Shown: one piece after another, positions 22,000 to 33,269 of the stretch
Position numbering within the stretch: position 1 is the stretch's first letter
How the letters are laid out: the number at the start of each line of letters is the position of its first letter
Origin: Pomphorhynchus laevis
Taxonomy: Eukaryota > Acanthocephala > Palaeacanthocephala > Echinorhynchida > Pomphorhynchidae
Assembly: GCA_012934845.2 (NCBI GenBank)
Contig: WNNJ02000238.1
Span: 1-64,000 of the forward strand
Direction: 5' to 3'
DNA length: 64,000 bases
The notes under the pieces: generated by a model
Told to the model about the DNA's origin: nothing
The model's database searches: none
The model's input: the letters and a program-made list of their open reading frames with translations, nothing else
Translations under genes and position numbers: made by a program

Positions 22000-23306
22000 T
22001 AGCCCTACATAATTATGGAGCCACGCTTTCTCCCAAGCCCAACCCCCGGAATCAATTGTAGCCGATGTATATTTTTACCAAAGAAAAAATCGGGTTTAAT
22101 GCCCAAAAGACCTGCGGCCCATTTCGATTCAAACTTCTCTCATATCCATCAACGAAAAAGCACTTGCGCGTAGAAACTGCGAAAATTTAAGTAGGCGTAA
22201 CTAAATCCAACTGAGTTTTTGTAGGTTTGTCAAAGGGCGCTTGGTCCATTTAGAAATCGGTGAAGTGCATCAGTTTTGACAGGATAACAGTCATCAGCTT
22301 GCTGTGGCTATTTTTCTTGACTTTATTACTGCATTTGACCGTATCTTCATTCCCTTCGTTATCTTCTCTCTCAGGTCCATCGGGCTGTCTGTGAGAATTG
22401 TTAACAGAGTGGAGATATTGCTGTACACCATGCGGTTCTAATATGAAAACGACCATGATGCACGTCATTCCTACCCTATTACAGGTGTGCCTCAAGGCTC
22501 CCGACTTTCTACTGTCTTATATCTTGCTGCCTGCATTGTTCTTTTCAAAGCATATAAATGTGAACAACATATGGTGGTATACGCTGATGATACCACAACC
22601 CTGTTTTCTGACGTAGCTGCAAATATGTATTCCCGGACATCAGCCGTTTATTTTGAAGATTAATAGACCAGCTACTCCCTCCAATTTTGTTTACAATTTC
22701 GAAAAATCGCAGGTGATTGTCTTTCATCACGCCCCTGCCACCAAAAAGAAGCTTAAGAGATTAGCACTCTCTGTACTCTCCTCCATTTTGCAGCCTCAAC
22801 CACTGCCCATCTTCACAAGTCGAGAAAATATCTTGGTTCACAATTACGGCAAATTGGTCGGCGAAAGCTGACCTTGATAGACTTAAATGTATCATGAGAA
22901 GCGCAAGGTGGGCTCTCAAACTAACCCAACATCTGTCATTAAATGGAAAAACTCAAGTACGCCTTTAACGTACTTGGACAATCTTCGGGTTAGTCTTTTT
23001 CTAGAGGACATCCCCCAGAGCAAAGACTAAGGTTTTTCAAACTCCTCATCTCGAGATTACTGACCATAGTCCGCCTCGACTAGACTCTTTGTGGATGATA
23101 TACCCCCAATAGTTCAGTCGGAAGGCGGCGCGCTGGTTGACTGGGGGCTCAGATCCCTCTATACCTGAGGTCGTGAAAATATAGAAGAATTCAGAAGTAG
23201 TTGTTTGTGAAGATAGAACGTTGAAGAATATTATTTTATCGAACTATGTGTTAATGTGTTTTTTATCAACTTATGTATGTTTCTGTTAAGAAAATCTTAT
23301 TATTAT
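22000..23306 (+). mobile_element. LINE-A copy 8 (5'-truncated, diverged)
   Basis: Starts in the ORF2 linker and runs to a 3' UTR ending TTATTATTATG at about 23306. It is clearly more diverged than copies 1-7. RT block A (FLDFITAFDRIFIPF-like), motif B (GVPQGSRLST-like) and YADDTTTLF remain recognisable. The ORF2 remnant ends about 23176. Confidence 0.8.
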
Positions 23307-23317
23307 GATTTCATAGG

Positions 23318-24689
23318 TGGTAAATGGAAATTTTTTTAATTGTTTCTAGTTTGCATAATACAGAAATGTAATGAAATTTAAATTAAAATACGATCTACCA
23401 CTGTGGTAAACAGTAAAATTATTACCATTGTATGGTTATAACTTAGGACACGATATGGTCCAAAATCGTTTGTTGTGGAATAAGTTGTTGGCAGCAGCAA
23501 CCTATCTGTGAGAGATAAGTTAGGGAAGAAGTATGGTTATAACTCTTAATCTTATTACAATAAATATTTAGAATGAAACATTAAAAATCATATTTGTTGA
23601 TATTTTGTCATATTTGTAGATATTATAAATTTAGACATTAATTATATACGCATAATGGCGAATAAATCATCATTTAAGAAGTTACATTTTCAAATGATCT
23701 TGAAACTGTTTATAGCATATTTTTCATTGATTAATTTGGAGGTGATACATATGACTACGCAGATATGCATCACTCTTCACTGATAATACGTATGGGGACA
23801 ATACCTGTCATTGTTTCAAGCAATTTCTATCAAACCTTAGCTTCTTCTCAAATTACAAGTTGACCTGAATTTTTCGTTAAATTTGGTGTTCTCGTACGGT
23901 GTAATGCTGTATTTGAATGGTGGTAGTTGTTGAATCTGCTTTGTGTCTGATGCATGTTACTGTTAAACGTCGATGGAGCAACTCTACAGTTGCGAACAGT
24001 AGGTTGATGGCTAAATAATTCATTGTTTGATTTTTGCCTTTTATCTGTCGATTTAATCGACAACGGCCGCATCACCCTTTTAGGTTTATCTTCATCATCC
24101 ATATCACCAATGTTATGCTGTTTATAAATGACTAGTATTATGTATAGTGTAGTTGCAAGCGACTTTATAGTTTTCACACTGGGCAAATAGCAAGCAAACT
24201 CATGGTTTTAATCTTGATTATGTTGTCTGTGTATCTATTTTACTTACGTTGATTCAATCTAGAGGATTATACATGAAACAAATTATTTATGTAAGCGTAC
24301 CTTATAAAAAATTATCTTTTAATAATCAATTTAGCGAAAAATAAATCCAAATTAGTCAAGCAATTAGAACAGCTTTAGATACCAATATCAACCGATCAGA
24401 TATCAATAGTTTTTGAATGAGCGTTTACAACAGTCTCACCATAAATATAAAAATGTGCTTGATTGTAAACATATACGAGCCGAACGTATTATTTAGGTGA
24501 TCATGTAATCAAATTAGCTCCACAAGTAAATGATCTTAGTATATGTAAAGTTAATGTTTTTTTTCAATTAGCTGCTACAAGGTATGATAACTCCGATTCG
24601 CTGAACATTTAGTTTTCTGAAATCAGATTCATTTAAAACATTAAATGAGTTCGTTTTTAGTTATTTACTATCTTATTATTCATGTCCTA
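23318..24689. other. AT-rich stretch without recognised genes
   Basis: No repeat family or gene is recognised. One ORF on the - strand (23848-24102) is listed separately. The sequence is AT-rich with no obvious tandem structure. Confidence 0.5.
23848..24102 (-). CDS. Unrecognised 84-aa ORF (possible host exon)
   Basis: Starts MDDEDKPKRVMRPLSIKS, then is rich in Ser, Thr, Asn and His (SRFNNYHHSNTALHRTRTPN). It has no membrane segment and no motif I recognise. The frame is open a further 28 codons upstream without an ATG. Its composition is more protein-like than its AT-rich surroundings, but it could be chance. No function is proposed. Confidence 0.2.
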   Translation of the reverse strand: MDDEDKPKRVMRPLSIKSTDKRQKSNNELFSHQPTVRNCRVAPSTFNSNMHQTQSRFNNYHHSNTALHRTRTPNLTKNSGQLVI

Positions 24690-24800
24690 GAATTGTAGAC
24701 GAGTCTACTCGATTTTTCCTTCTTAAATATCTTCGCGAAGACTTATAGAGATTAAAACAAGCAATGCTCTTTCTATCACATCGTATTTTATGTGATTTCA
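24690..24800 (-). mobile_element. Old LINE-A ORF2 linker fragment
   Basis: The reverse complement of about 24715-24785 aligns to the LINE-A linker (RKSIACFNLYKSSRRYLRRKN against DRASIARLNPSQSSFWKIFKKEKF). A ~37-bp direct duplication (ATGTGATTTCAAATA...) follows at 24789-24873. It is heavily diverged. Confidence 0.55.
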
Positions 24801-24873
24801 AATATTCATCTAAGCGTTTGGTTCACACCACATCCGATGTGATTTCAAATATGTATCTAATGGTTTGGTTGAC

Positions 24874-25239
24874 GGAATCTGAAGCCATATGGTGAACATT
24901 GCTCGTCATTATCTATCTCAATCTTACTTATAAAATATTTAAAAATAAACGTTTGTTAGTTCGAAACAGAATGGCTAGGGTTTCTTTAATATATTACAGC
25001 TAAAAAACGTATTGGCGAAACATATTTCTACCACATCTATAGAGTAACTTTCTCTCCCCATTCCTCTCGTCTTGCAATGGTATCATGATTAAAGATTCGA
25101 ATATGACATATACGAGCAGTATATTTTTGTTTGTGGACTTGTAAGCGTACAGCTTGTACGCATTTGCCACATTAAATAAATTTGTATTATTATATCTTAA
25201 CACTCCTGTAAATATTAAAGGTATCCCCCAGGACAAATA
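24874..25239. other. AT-rich stretch, nothing recognised
   Basis: No coding or repeat signal that I can support. A short ORF on the - strand (25000-25236) has no recognisable features. Confidence 0.4.
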
Positions 25240-26560
25240 TTTTGACCGAAATCTTTTTCCAAAAGATCTGCGAACAATTTGACCAGTGATCTAATCTCTT
25301 TAAGTTTCCACTGGTGCATCAAAATTGTTCGGTTCATTTGGCAGTCATTACAGCGCCTCCGTTTTGACTGTATTACAACCTACAGATATATCTAGCTGTC
25401 TTGCCTGAGTAATATAAATCATTCGACATGACATCGTTATACCTAAGTAAAATACTACATTTGACAAGACTTTATTACTCTTGTTTACTAAATGGAAATA
25501 CTGATCTACATCGAGCGTTCCTACTACGAAAATGACCTTGATGTTTGTTATGTCTACTCAATTTCTAGTGTTCATCAAGCATCCCCTCTTTTTAATACTG
25601 TATCAAGCTGTCTACATTGTTTAAAAAATATTCCGCGCGAATAATTAATGTTGTATGTGATGATAACATAGACCAATTTTCCTAGCAAGTCTAAAGATAG
25701 TCTATAAAATCACTATACCATTTAAGATAAAAAGCATGTTGTTCCCTAGCCTAATTCTTAATATTTCTAAAATGCAGTAAATTGTTTTCAATGGGACATG
25801 CTTTTCGGTGAAAATTAAATTGAGATTTGCGATATCAACACTATTTTTAAACAATAAGCAATTTTAAATAATTGATAATATTCTATTATTGATAAATAAT
25901 TATTGGAGCTGGATCAAAGGAAAGACGAAATTATTTTTGATATTCCTCTAATTTCTGTTAACATCTTCAGATATTACAATCTGAAGATGCTAACAGAAGT
26001 AAACGAAATATAAAAAATACTTTCCTCTTTTCTTTGAGAAAATTATCTGGCTACCTGCCACTAATAGCATCATCAGTAAAATACGTTTCTGGCAATTTAA
26101 TTGTTTTATTATGTTTTTAAATAGTTTATAACGATCTAATATTGATAAATAATTATTAGAGCAGGATCAAAGGAAAGAGGAAATTATTTTTTATATTTCA
26201 CTAACTTCTATTAGTATCTTCATAAAATTACTAACGAAGATGGTACCATTATGTTATCACCTTCATTTTCTGAAGATGCTAACAGAAGTTAGCGAAATAT
26301 CAAAGAAAAATAATAAAAAAAGATTTTCTTTCTTTGATCTAGTTCCAATAATTAATTAACTAATTCTTACTTTCATATTGAGAAAGATACCGGGAGTCAA
26401 TCATGCTGGTAAATTCAGCAGATAGATTTTTATAATATAAATTCAAACAATAAAGAGAACTAAATAGGTTCTAAAACGGATCAAGAGTATTTCGTTTCGT
26501 AGGTAATCTAAGTGCGCATATGTTGACCTGAACAATTGCTGAGCATGCAAAACATGTTAA
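25240..26560 (+). mobile_element. Ancient LINE-A copy split by a MITE complex
   Basis: Bases 25240-25830 align throughout with LINE-A RT DNA: the ATCCCTTT/AACAGGGTGGA block, the tract from TACACCAAGCG to GATGACCC, the motif-B tract near 25570, and the motif-C tract near 25655. The alignment resumes at 26365-26530 with the KYLGFTV..WSAKADLDRL..RA..ALKRAQHLSL..VRL region. The 470 bp between are MITE sequence. Many substitutions mark it as the oldest LINE-A copy here. Confidence 0.65.
25875..26350. mobile_element. MITE complex, two related units (left locus)
   Basis: Unit 1 (25893-26035) and unit 2 (about 26150-26355) share the end sequence AATTATTRGAGCNGGATCAAAG and internal arms containing GCTAACTTCTGTTAGCATCTTCA in both orientations. 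Each unit is thus a fold-back without coding capacity. A 115-bp spacer lies between them. It is non-autonomous, and the parent family is not identified. Confidence 0.7.
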
Positions 26561-27219
26561 GCTCGCTATATGAAGACTTTTGATCATATTGGGTTGCGAC
26601 TGGTCATTTAAATGAATAATAGATATGGAATCGCTTGATGTTTGCTTGTCGTGTTGGTTTTTGAACCAAAATGTAGATAAATGGCTTTATTCAAAATATC
26701 CATAAATGTAAAAACAAAAATAATTAACTCTAAATATCACATGAATGATAGTCATGTCGGTTTTATTGTAATTTCATAACAACTTTATTTTTAATTTTTG
26801 GTAAGCATGTTGTAATTCAACATGCTTACCATATTCATATCGATAAATTTTTATTTTTCTATTTCTTATAAATTAACTTTAAAAATAGAGAAGTTTGCGT
26901 TACAAAGTGTTTACACTTTAAAATATAAACTGCTTAACGTGAACACGTTTAAAAGACCAGATAAGGGCTAGTAAGCAAGTCGCGTAGCAGGTTGAGTGAA
27001 GGGTGGTAATTTTTTTAGATTTTGTTACAGCTTGCGACACTTTAAGCAGGACAGCTCCCTGTCAGATGCTGCTGGATGGCCCGTTGTAAGTTTAGTCTGA
27101 GTCAACTAAACTAGGTGGCGACACCGAAAAAGCAACGTTAAAAATTATGACTTAACAAAAGTTACATGTACTCAACCATATTGAAAAAATACGTAAGTAC
27201 TGATGATTTTAATTTTATA
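26560..27219. other. Non-coding stretch with one short hairpin
   Basis: No gene recognised. A perfect 13-bp inverted repeat with a TAATT loop lies at 26800-26830 (GGTAAGCATGTTG and its complement). The 26940-27130 part is less AT-rich but matches nothing I know. Confidence 0.5.
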
Positions 27220-27605
27220 TCTTTTAAATGTAACAGAAAAAATTGTATAGTTTGTGATGTTAGAATTGCTTTGTAAGTGATACGAAGCACATGTTTTTCG
27301 TTAAATATCAAGATAATTGTGACTACCATACAACAGTGTATCTACTACAATGTACACGTGGAGTGCAGAATGCACACTTGGACTGAAACAATTAAAATAC
27401 TAAAACAACTTTTAGGAGATAAAATTACCAAATTATTTAGATCTTTTAAATGTAGCAGAAAAAGTTGTAAATCTTGTGATGTTATAAATAATTATTGTTT
27501 TGCAAGTAATACGACAAACAAATGATTTTCGTTAAATATCAATGATATTGTAACTGCAATACCGCAGGTGTGGTGTATGTTGACTGCAATATATAAGAAA
27601 AACAT
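27220..27605 (+). mobile_element. Possible Penelope-like fragment, present twice
   Basis: Two related ~110-bp segments (about 27225-27360 and 27440-27590) encode the same pattern: KCNRKNCIVCDV and KCSRKSCKSCDVINN, each followed by FSLNI. A C-x4-C-x2-C pattern before a beta-strand-like stretch occurs upstream of the GIY-YIG or RT region in some Penelope-like elements. It is broken and short, so the assignment is tentative. Confidence 0.35.
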
Positions 27606-27673
27606 CAAATGTTAAAAACTAGGTTTATGCAACACATATAATATACAGCATAATAATCCGCAACTCGATCAAA

Positions 27674-28913
27674 ATGTGTACGAGTAACAGCTTTTTGTAC
27701 CAGTCGGAGCATCAAAGCTCCTTTAAAAATACTTAAGAATTCAATGTTTTTGGAGCAAATTCAGGTATTGTAACTTCTTCGTCCTCATTACTCGATCCGC
27801 AGGTTAATAAATTTGTTGTTAATTCTGATTCTGACATGGGGGAACTCCTTCATATACCGAAACAAAATAATTTGGCTATAATCACAGCGTTAAAGCCTAT
27901 AGAAAGGCATAGACTATTTACAGTATTTCTCCGGAATTTTGTACATGACTACTCTGGGAGGGTAGTCTTTAACTCCGTTAGAACCTATGAAAATCAAGTA
28001 AAAGTCGCATTTGCTTCCTCTGCCTTAATGGAAGCATACGAAGTATTTTTTAAGAAAAAACTCTCCCACATGGGAACTTTATTACTCAAGCCTATTCAGG
28101 CGACATTAAAGATCTCAAACTACCCTCCATTTAGAAGAGGATGATTTAATCCTTCTACGGAAGACCTTTAAACTACACTCTATCGGAGAGGTAAAATCGA
28201 AGACTGGAGACATACTACCGTTAGCCTTCGGCACAGCTGATTTAGACAATGCTCAGTTGCTTTCAAAGGCTGCTACTAACCCCTTCATGGGGTATAACCT
28301 TCGATTCACCCGGGTGGATCAAGACTCCTACACATTCCCACATTGCAACTCATGCCACAGTTGGGGGCACTGGGCATCCTCCTGTTCACGCAAAAAATAA
28401 TGCGGTGTTTGTGGTCTGTCCACATGTATCGCTATGTCTAAGGGGGAGAGGTGTGTGGCAACCCCAGCTTGCTTTAATTGCGGAGGAGACCACCCCGCGT
28501 GGTCCCGTCGATGTAGAGTCTTTAAAGATTACAAGAAAAGATACTCTGATTCTTCCACTCCTATTGTTAAAAGCTTCGCATCCATTGCTGCGCCTTCGGA
28601 CAGGATGTCCAACTCGGACATTATTTACTTGATAGATAACAATAAAAAAGTTATTCTAACACAGATACAGCAAATGATAGCCACCCTCTTCGCAACGTTT
28701 CTGGGATCAGCCTCGGTTCCGCTACAGCAAGAGATGATGATGCAGAAATCGAAGAAACGCAATGCCTCGGCACATACTGTTCCCCCTCTGAAGATGGGGA
28801 AATTGCTGAAAGAGAAGGCCTCGAAGGGAAATGAAGATGTTGCCCTAGGGGTTCCTACCCTGGATGGGGCTAGTGGTGGGAAAAGCAACCTTCCCGCACC
28901 TAGCTCTGTCTAG
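27674..28913 (+). pseudogene. LINE-A copy 9 ORF1 (gag-like)
   Basis: Starts MCTSNSFLYQSEH. After one frameshift near 27740 the frame is open to 28144 (MGELLHIPKQ, RHRLFTVFLRNFVHDY, NSVRTYENQVKVAFASS). Zinc knuckles follow (CNSCHSWGHWASSC; CFNCGGDHPAWSRRC). The C-terminal segment 28434-28913 carries MSNSDIIYLIDNNKKVILTQ, which may coil, and ends at the conserved stop. A second frameshift lies near 28140 and a third in the knuckles. Confidence 0.8.
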
Positions 28914-28945
28914 GTTGGCTTCTCCCGTCCATCTTATCTAACACA

Positions 28946-30665
28946 ATGATGAGTAAACCCGAGCCTTTTTCACTGAATATCATTCAGTGGAATTCGGGAG
29001 GTGCTTTCTGCCCTTAGACTTTTATCTGGTAGAGATGCAGATGTTATAGTCCTTCAGGAGACGCGGTCTATCCGTATCCCCCAGGACATTACTCGATTTA
29101 TCCCAAAACATGTATGTTCCCACTATACTCCGTACATAACCCCTCCTCACTCATCTTCATCTCAAGGACTCTTGACCTTAGTTAAGTGCTCTTTAAGGTC
29201 CTCCCTCCTACTTAACTACTCGTGTCTAGCCATGTCTTGTTTGGTAGTTTCACTCTGTAAGAACGGTAAACGCCTCAGTTTAGCCAATGTCTACATACGT
29301 CCTGGGGAGATTCACAAGAACCGTGACCTCCTGGATAGTATTATTGATAGCGACTATGAAATGGTACTTGGAGACTTCAACGACAGAACTGGTCCTTGGA
29401 TCAATGCAGCACTCCGCAGAGCCAGGAGCGGTTATCTTATTCATAAACCCCTCCCCTACCTTTCATTGCACATCAACAAATTCTATCCTCGACATTTTAC
29501 TGCTTCACTCAAGGTGGTTGTTAAAACCCGTCTGCACGGAGCAGTCGCGCCAACAATTGTCCACCTCTCATGACCTAATTCGTTGGAGAATTGAGGAAGA
29601 TATGTTGCTTAGAAGACGGTTTCACTTTGATCCGATCAGGGTATCCTTCTTTCAAGCGGCTATCCAACTCTTTCCCAGAATGATCCCTCCAGGTTTTCAT
29701 GGGTTCGTTAAAGGTCGCTCGGTCCATTCAGCAGTTGGTGAGGTGGAGCAATTTTGTCGGGATAATAGCCATCGTCTAGTTGTGGCTGTTTTCCTTGACT
29801 TTTCTGCTGCATTTGACCGCATCTCCATTCCTTTTGTGATTTCTTCTCTCAAGTCCCTCGGGTTGCCTGCGAGAATCGTGAACAGAGTGGAGATCCTGCT
29901 GTATACCAAGCGTTTTTACTATGAATACGACCCTGATGCGCGTCAGTTCTACCCTATTACGGGTGTACCTCAAGGCTCCCCATTTTCTCCTATCTTATAT
30001 CTTGCTGCCTCTATTAATCTATTCAAAATATTTAAACGCGAACAACATCTTGTGGTGTACGCTGATGACACCACAGCCCTGTTTACTGGACACAGGTGTA
30101 AAGACGTAGTCTCTGACATCAGCCGTTTCTTTTTAAGATTAAAAGACCAGTTACCCATATCCAACCTTATTTTAAACTCTGCCAAATCGCAGGCGGTTGT
30201 CTTTCATGGCACCACTGCAACAAAGAAAAAACTTAAGAGATTAGCACTCTCTGCACTCTCCTCCATATTTGCCTCTGAACCACTCCCCACCTTCTCAAGT
30301 CGAGTAAAATACCTGGGATTCACCGTTACGGTGATCTGGTCGGCGAAAGCTGACCTGGATGGACTAAAACGTATCCTGAAGAATGCTAGGTGGGCCCTGA
30401 AACGGGCTCAGCATCTGTCGTTGAAGGGGAAAACCCAAGTGCGCCTTTCTGGCACTTAGGCTATCTCGGGATTAGTCTTCTTTTCGAGAGGACGTCCCCC
30501 AGAGCAAAGGCTAAGATTTCTTAAGCTCCTCGTCTCGCGTTTACCCAGCATAGTCCGCGCCGATTGGATTCTTTGGGGGGGGGTGAAAGACCCCGGGTGG
30601 TTCAGTCGGAAGGCGTCGTGTTGGATCGGTTGGGGGGCTCGGTTTCCCATGGATTTGAGGCCTTA
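28946..30665 (+). pseudogene. LINE-A copy 9 ORF2, internally deleted endonuclease-RT
   Basis: Starts MMSKPEPFSLNI. Endonuclease motifs LQETRSIRIPQD, ANVYIRPGE, GDFNDRTGPW, SILDILLLHSRWLL and TSHDLIRWRIEED are present with two frameshifts. At about 29682 the endonuclease joins in frame to RT (IPPGFHGFVKGRSVHS). FLDFSAAFDRISIPF, GVPQGSPFSPIL and YADDTTALF are intact to a TAG at the WGT-W codon (30457-30459). The remaining C-terminus ends PMDLRP at 30665. Confidence 0.82.
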
Positions 30666-30829
30666 AAGCGTTGAATACTATAACAGAAGTATGAAGTTAT
30701 CTTATCTCTGACTGAATTAACTAACTATAATATCTTTTTGACCTTTATGTATTTATTGTTGTATTTTTTAGTAAGAAAATCTTTATTTATTTATTATTAT
30801 AATGGTCAAACTATATTTCATAAACATAT

Positions 30830-31810
30830 GAGATTAAATTGGACATGATATTAAAAACTGTAAATTATTTATTTTTGAACATATTATCGAAGAAAACATA
30901 TCAATATTAAATCAAAACCTATTAGAAAAAGAAGATTTTTGGATTAAAACGTTTAATTCCATGTACCCATTAGGATTGAATGACGTGGTACAAGGAATTG
31001 GCAGAAGTAGTATAAGTACATAATAAACAACTATATTATAATAATCCAGTTAAACGCAAACCAAGAAGTCATGGTGATAAAAGGAATAGGAAAAATAGAG
31101 TTAAAAATATTAAAAAAGATATGTATATAAATGAACAATTAGAAATATTAAAACAACTTTTAAGTGATAATAAGCTAAAAGATCTTTATGTAAATATAGG
31201 AAGTTTTTCTAAAGATATCATATGTTCAATAAATCAAAGATTAATTAACGAGTATGATATGCTAAGTTGTATAATAGGCAGTTATTGTAATATTAAATAC
31301 TATAATCGTACAATAAATGTTAATAATAACAATAGAAAATACACATTAGCCATAAACTTCATTAATAAATTTATAGATAACATAAATATAGCCGGACTTT
31401 TAAATAATTCTAAAAGTAAAGAAATAATAGGGTCAGATTTAAGTAAATATATTCCTAAAATAAGGTATAAGTTGTTATCGCAATTGGAACGAAAAATTTG
31501 TAATTATAATAAAGAATTGAAATCAATATATAACGATAATATTAGAAACATTATAGAAACAGAATGCAATTGTAAAAGTCTTAATTTTGATAAAATAAAT
31601 GAACATATATGCACTCATAATCTAGAATTAATTGAAAATTGTGAATTAAGAAAGCTGCTATCAAAAGGGTATAAAGTCGACAATTATTAGTATTATTTAT
31701 TAGCAAATATTACGAGTTAATATTCTTTAATGGATAAAAATAGTATAGCGGTTCAATTTGATAATACAACTATACCTATATTATATTATTACAACACTAG
31801 GCTTTAGACA
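30830..31810 (+). mobile_element. Penelope-like element fragment P1 (N-terminal half)
   Basis: Encodes a WIKTFNSMYPLGLNDVVQGIG segment typical of the region preceding the RT in one branch of Penelope-like elements. A 189-residue open stretch (31121-31690) follows, ending CNCKSLNFDKINEHICTHN. Bases 31525-31665 are near-identical to the start of fragment P4 at 48040-48180. It is broken and lacks the RT core. Confidence 0.6.
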
Positions 31811-32540
31811 CAAGGGTTGTTTTGCATGCTCATCGATGACTGAACTACAATAAATGTACATGGCATAAAAAGTAAAATAAAAAGTGTCACATTCTAAGGG
31901 ATGTAGTTCGAACGCTGCATTGATCAGGACGAGCAATCCAATTACGGACTGATTTTTGGAACTCCTTGATCGTATTTATGCATACCAACTCTTCAGGAAC
32001 ATGTTCCATACTTTCAGGGATAGATGCGACAGTCTGTGCACACAGTATTTCCCGTAATCTTGGGTTCTAAAACACAAGCTATGACCTCGTTGACAACTGG
32101 GTATATTAAGAATTACACGTTCATTAGAGAATTCGTCATAACATTACAATCTTATACATCGCAATCAAGTTTAGATATAGTAAGCGAGGTCGTGTATAGT
32201 GCATACCTAACTCTACGAGACGCTCTGCCTATGGCATGCGAGCTAGGGTGACACATAACTTAGATCCACGTCTAATGATGTTATCGAGAGGCTCCATCAC
32301 GTGTGAAAGAAACTGAGGTGACTAAACAGGATCCCTAAATATACCGAGAATGCACAATACACTTACCAAATTGTAAGTGGACACACTGATCAAGATTTAG
32401 ACAAATACCAGTGTGATAACTCCATTCGTGAATAACATTTAAATCTATCTGCAATGTAAGTACGTCTAATTAATAATACAAATTTTTTTAACGTGGCGAA
32501 TGCGTGATAGCTGTACGCTTACATGACCACTAACAAAAAA
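31811..32540 (-). mobile_element. C-terminal remnant of a CR1/L2-like LINE ORF2, plus unassigned flanks
   Basis: On the - strand, about 32260-31890 reads LRTQDYGKYC-type, then KVWNMF, then INTIKEFQKSVRNWI. This is the usual tail of CR1/L2-like RT proteins (WN-LP..., SL..FK..V..WL). Several frameshifts are present. Nothing recognisable lies at 32262-32540. Confidence 0.45.
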
Positions 32541-32548
32541 TGAAAAAG

Positions 32549-33190
32549 TCAAGCAGATAAATTGTTTAAATGGGATCGGATTTGGCGTTTGAAGCACGGC
32601 AGGGAAGTTGATTGGCATGTATGAATTGGCAGATGATTCCACGATAGAGGAGCAGCCACAACGAAGGAGCGGAAGCCAGAAGATGTAGAGTAGTTTGGGA
32701 CATGTAAAAGAAGGGAATTACGGGAGCGCAAGGAACAGTAAGCATGACGAGAATTGTCGAAAAAGGAAGGTTGAGAAATAAAGGGGTATGAAAAGTTACA
32801 AGGCGGAAAGCAACGAGGAGACGAATTTGAATACGACAATAAATTGTAGGCAAATCGAGAGAAGCAAGATGGTAGGATGTATGATCAAAACAACGAAGAC
32901 GGAGGAGAATTCGGACAGTTGCGTTGATGATGCGTTGTAGTGGAATAAGAGTGTATTTAGGTGAGTTGGAAAATAGACTAAGACAATAATCGAATCTAGA
33001 AAAAAGGAAAGAGGATATGAGCGTCATACAAGAAGGGAAATTGATCAATCTACGAACTTGGAGGTTGCGGAGTATTAAGAACAAGTGTACATACATCACA
33101 ATCTTTGGAATCGCATCCAACTTCAAAACTGGTATAACCATCATTGTATTCCGATGGGGAAGATGCTTGCTCAGGAACAGGGATCTGAGA
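32549..33190 (-). mobile_element. CR1/L2-like LINE ORF2 C-terminal fragment
   Basis: The - strand encodes FLFSRFDYCLSLFSNSPKY, LQRIINATVRILLRLRCFDH, then in another frame SRNSLLLHVPN, SFVVAAPLSWNHLPIH, SLPCFKRQIRSHL. These are the conserved blocks downstream of the RT domain in CR1/L2-type LINEs. It abuts LINE-A copy 10 at about 33200-33275, where copy 10 is cut off. Confidence 0.7.
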
Positions 33191-33269
33191 TCGCGCTTTT
33201 TTAGGCATGACCTTTTATCGAGAGATTCAGCTCAATCCGCGAGCGTAGCGATCGAAACTGAAAGGAATA

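Larger units (their letters stand above)
27610..30805 (+). mobile_element. LINE-A copy 9 (short endonuclease-RT fusion)
   Basis: Includes ORF1 (27674-28913), ORF2 (28946-30665), and a 3' UTR with a TTATTTATTTATTATTATAAT tail. About 650 bp between endonuclease and RT is missing, but the frame is kept across the join. It stands alone between AT-rich DNA and a Penelope-like fragment. Confidence 0.85.

Noticed and set aside
806-23306. Chromosome-end (telomere) array with TTAGG-type repeats
   Set aside because: No telomeric simple repeats between copies. The head-to-tail order alone does not show a telomere.
27000-27130. Possible SINE or tRNA-derived segment (less AT-rich, 26940-27130)
   Set aside because: No A/B box pair, tail or second copy in the window.
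29697-30185. Several antisense open frames over LINE-A RT (also at 1240-1764, 20981-21369 and elsewhere)
   Set aside because: They recur at the same position in every copy because the sense strand is conserved. No start context or motifs.
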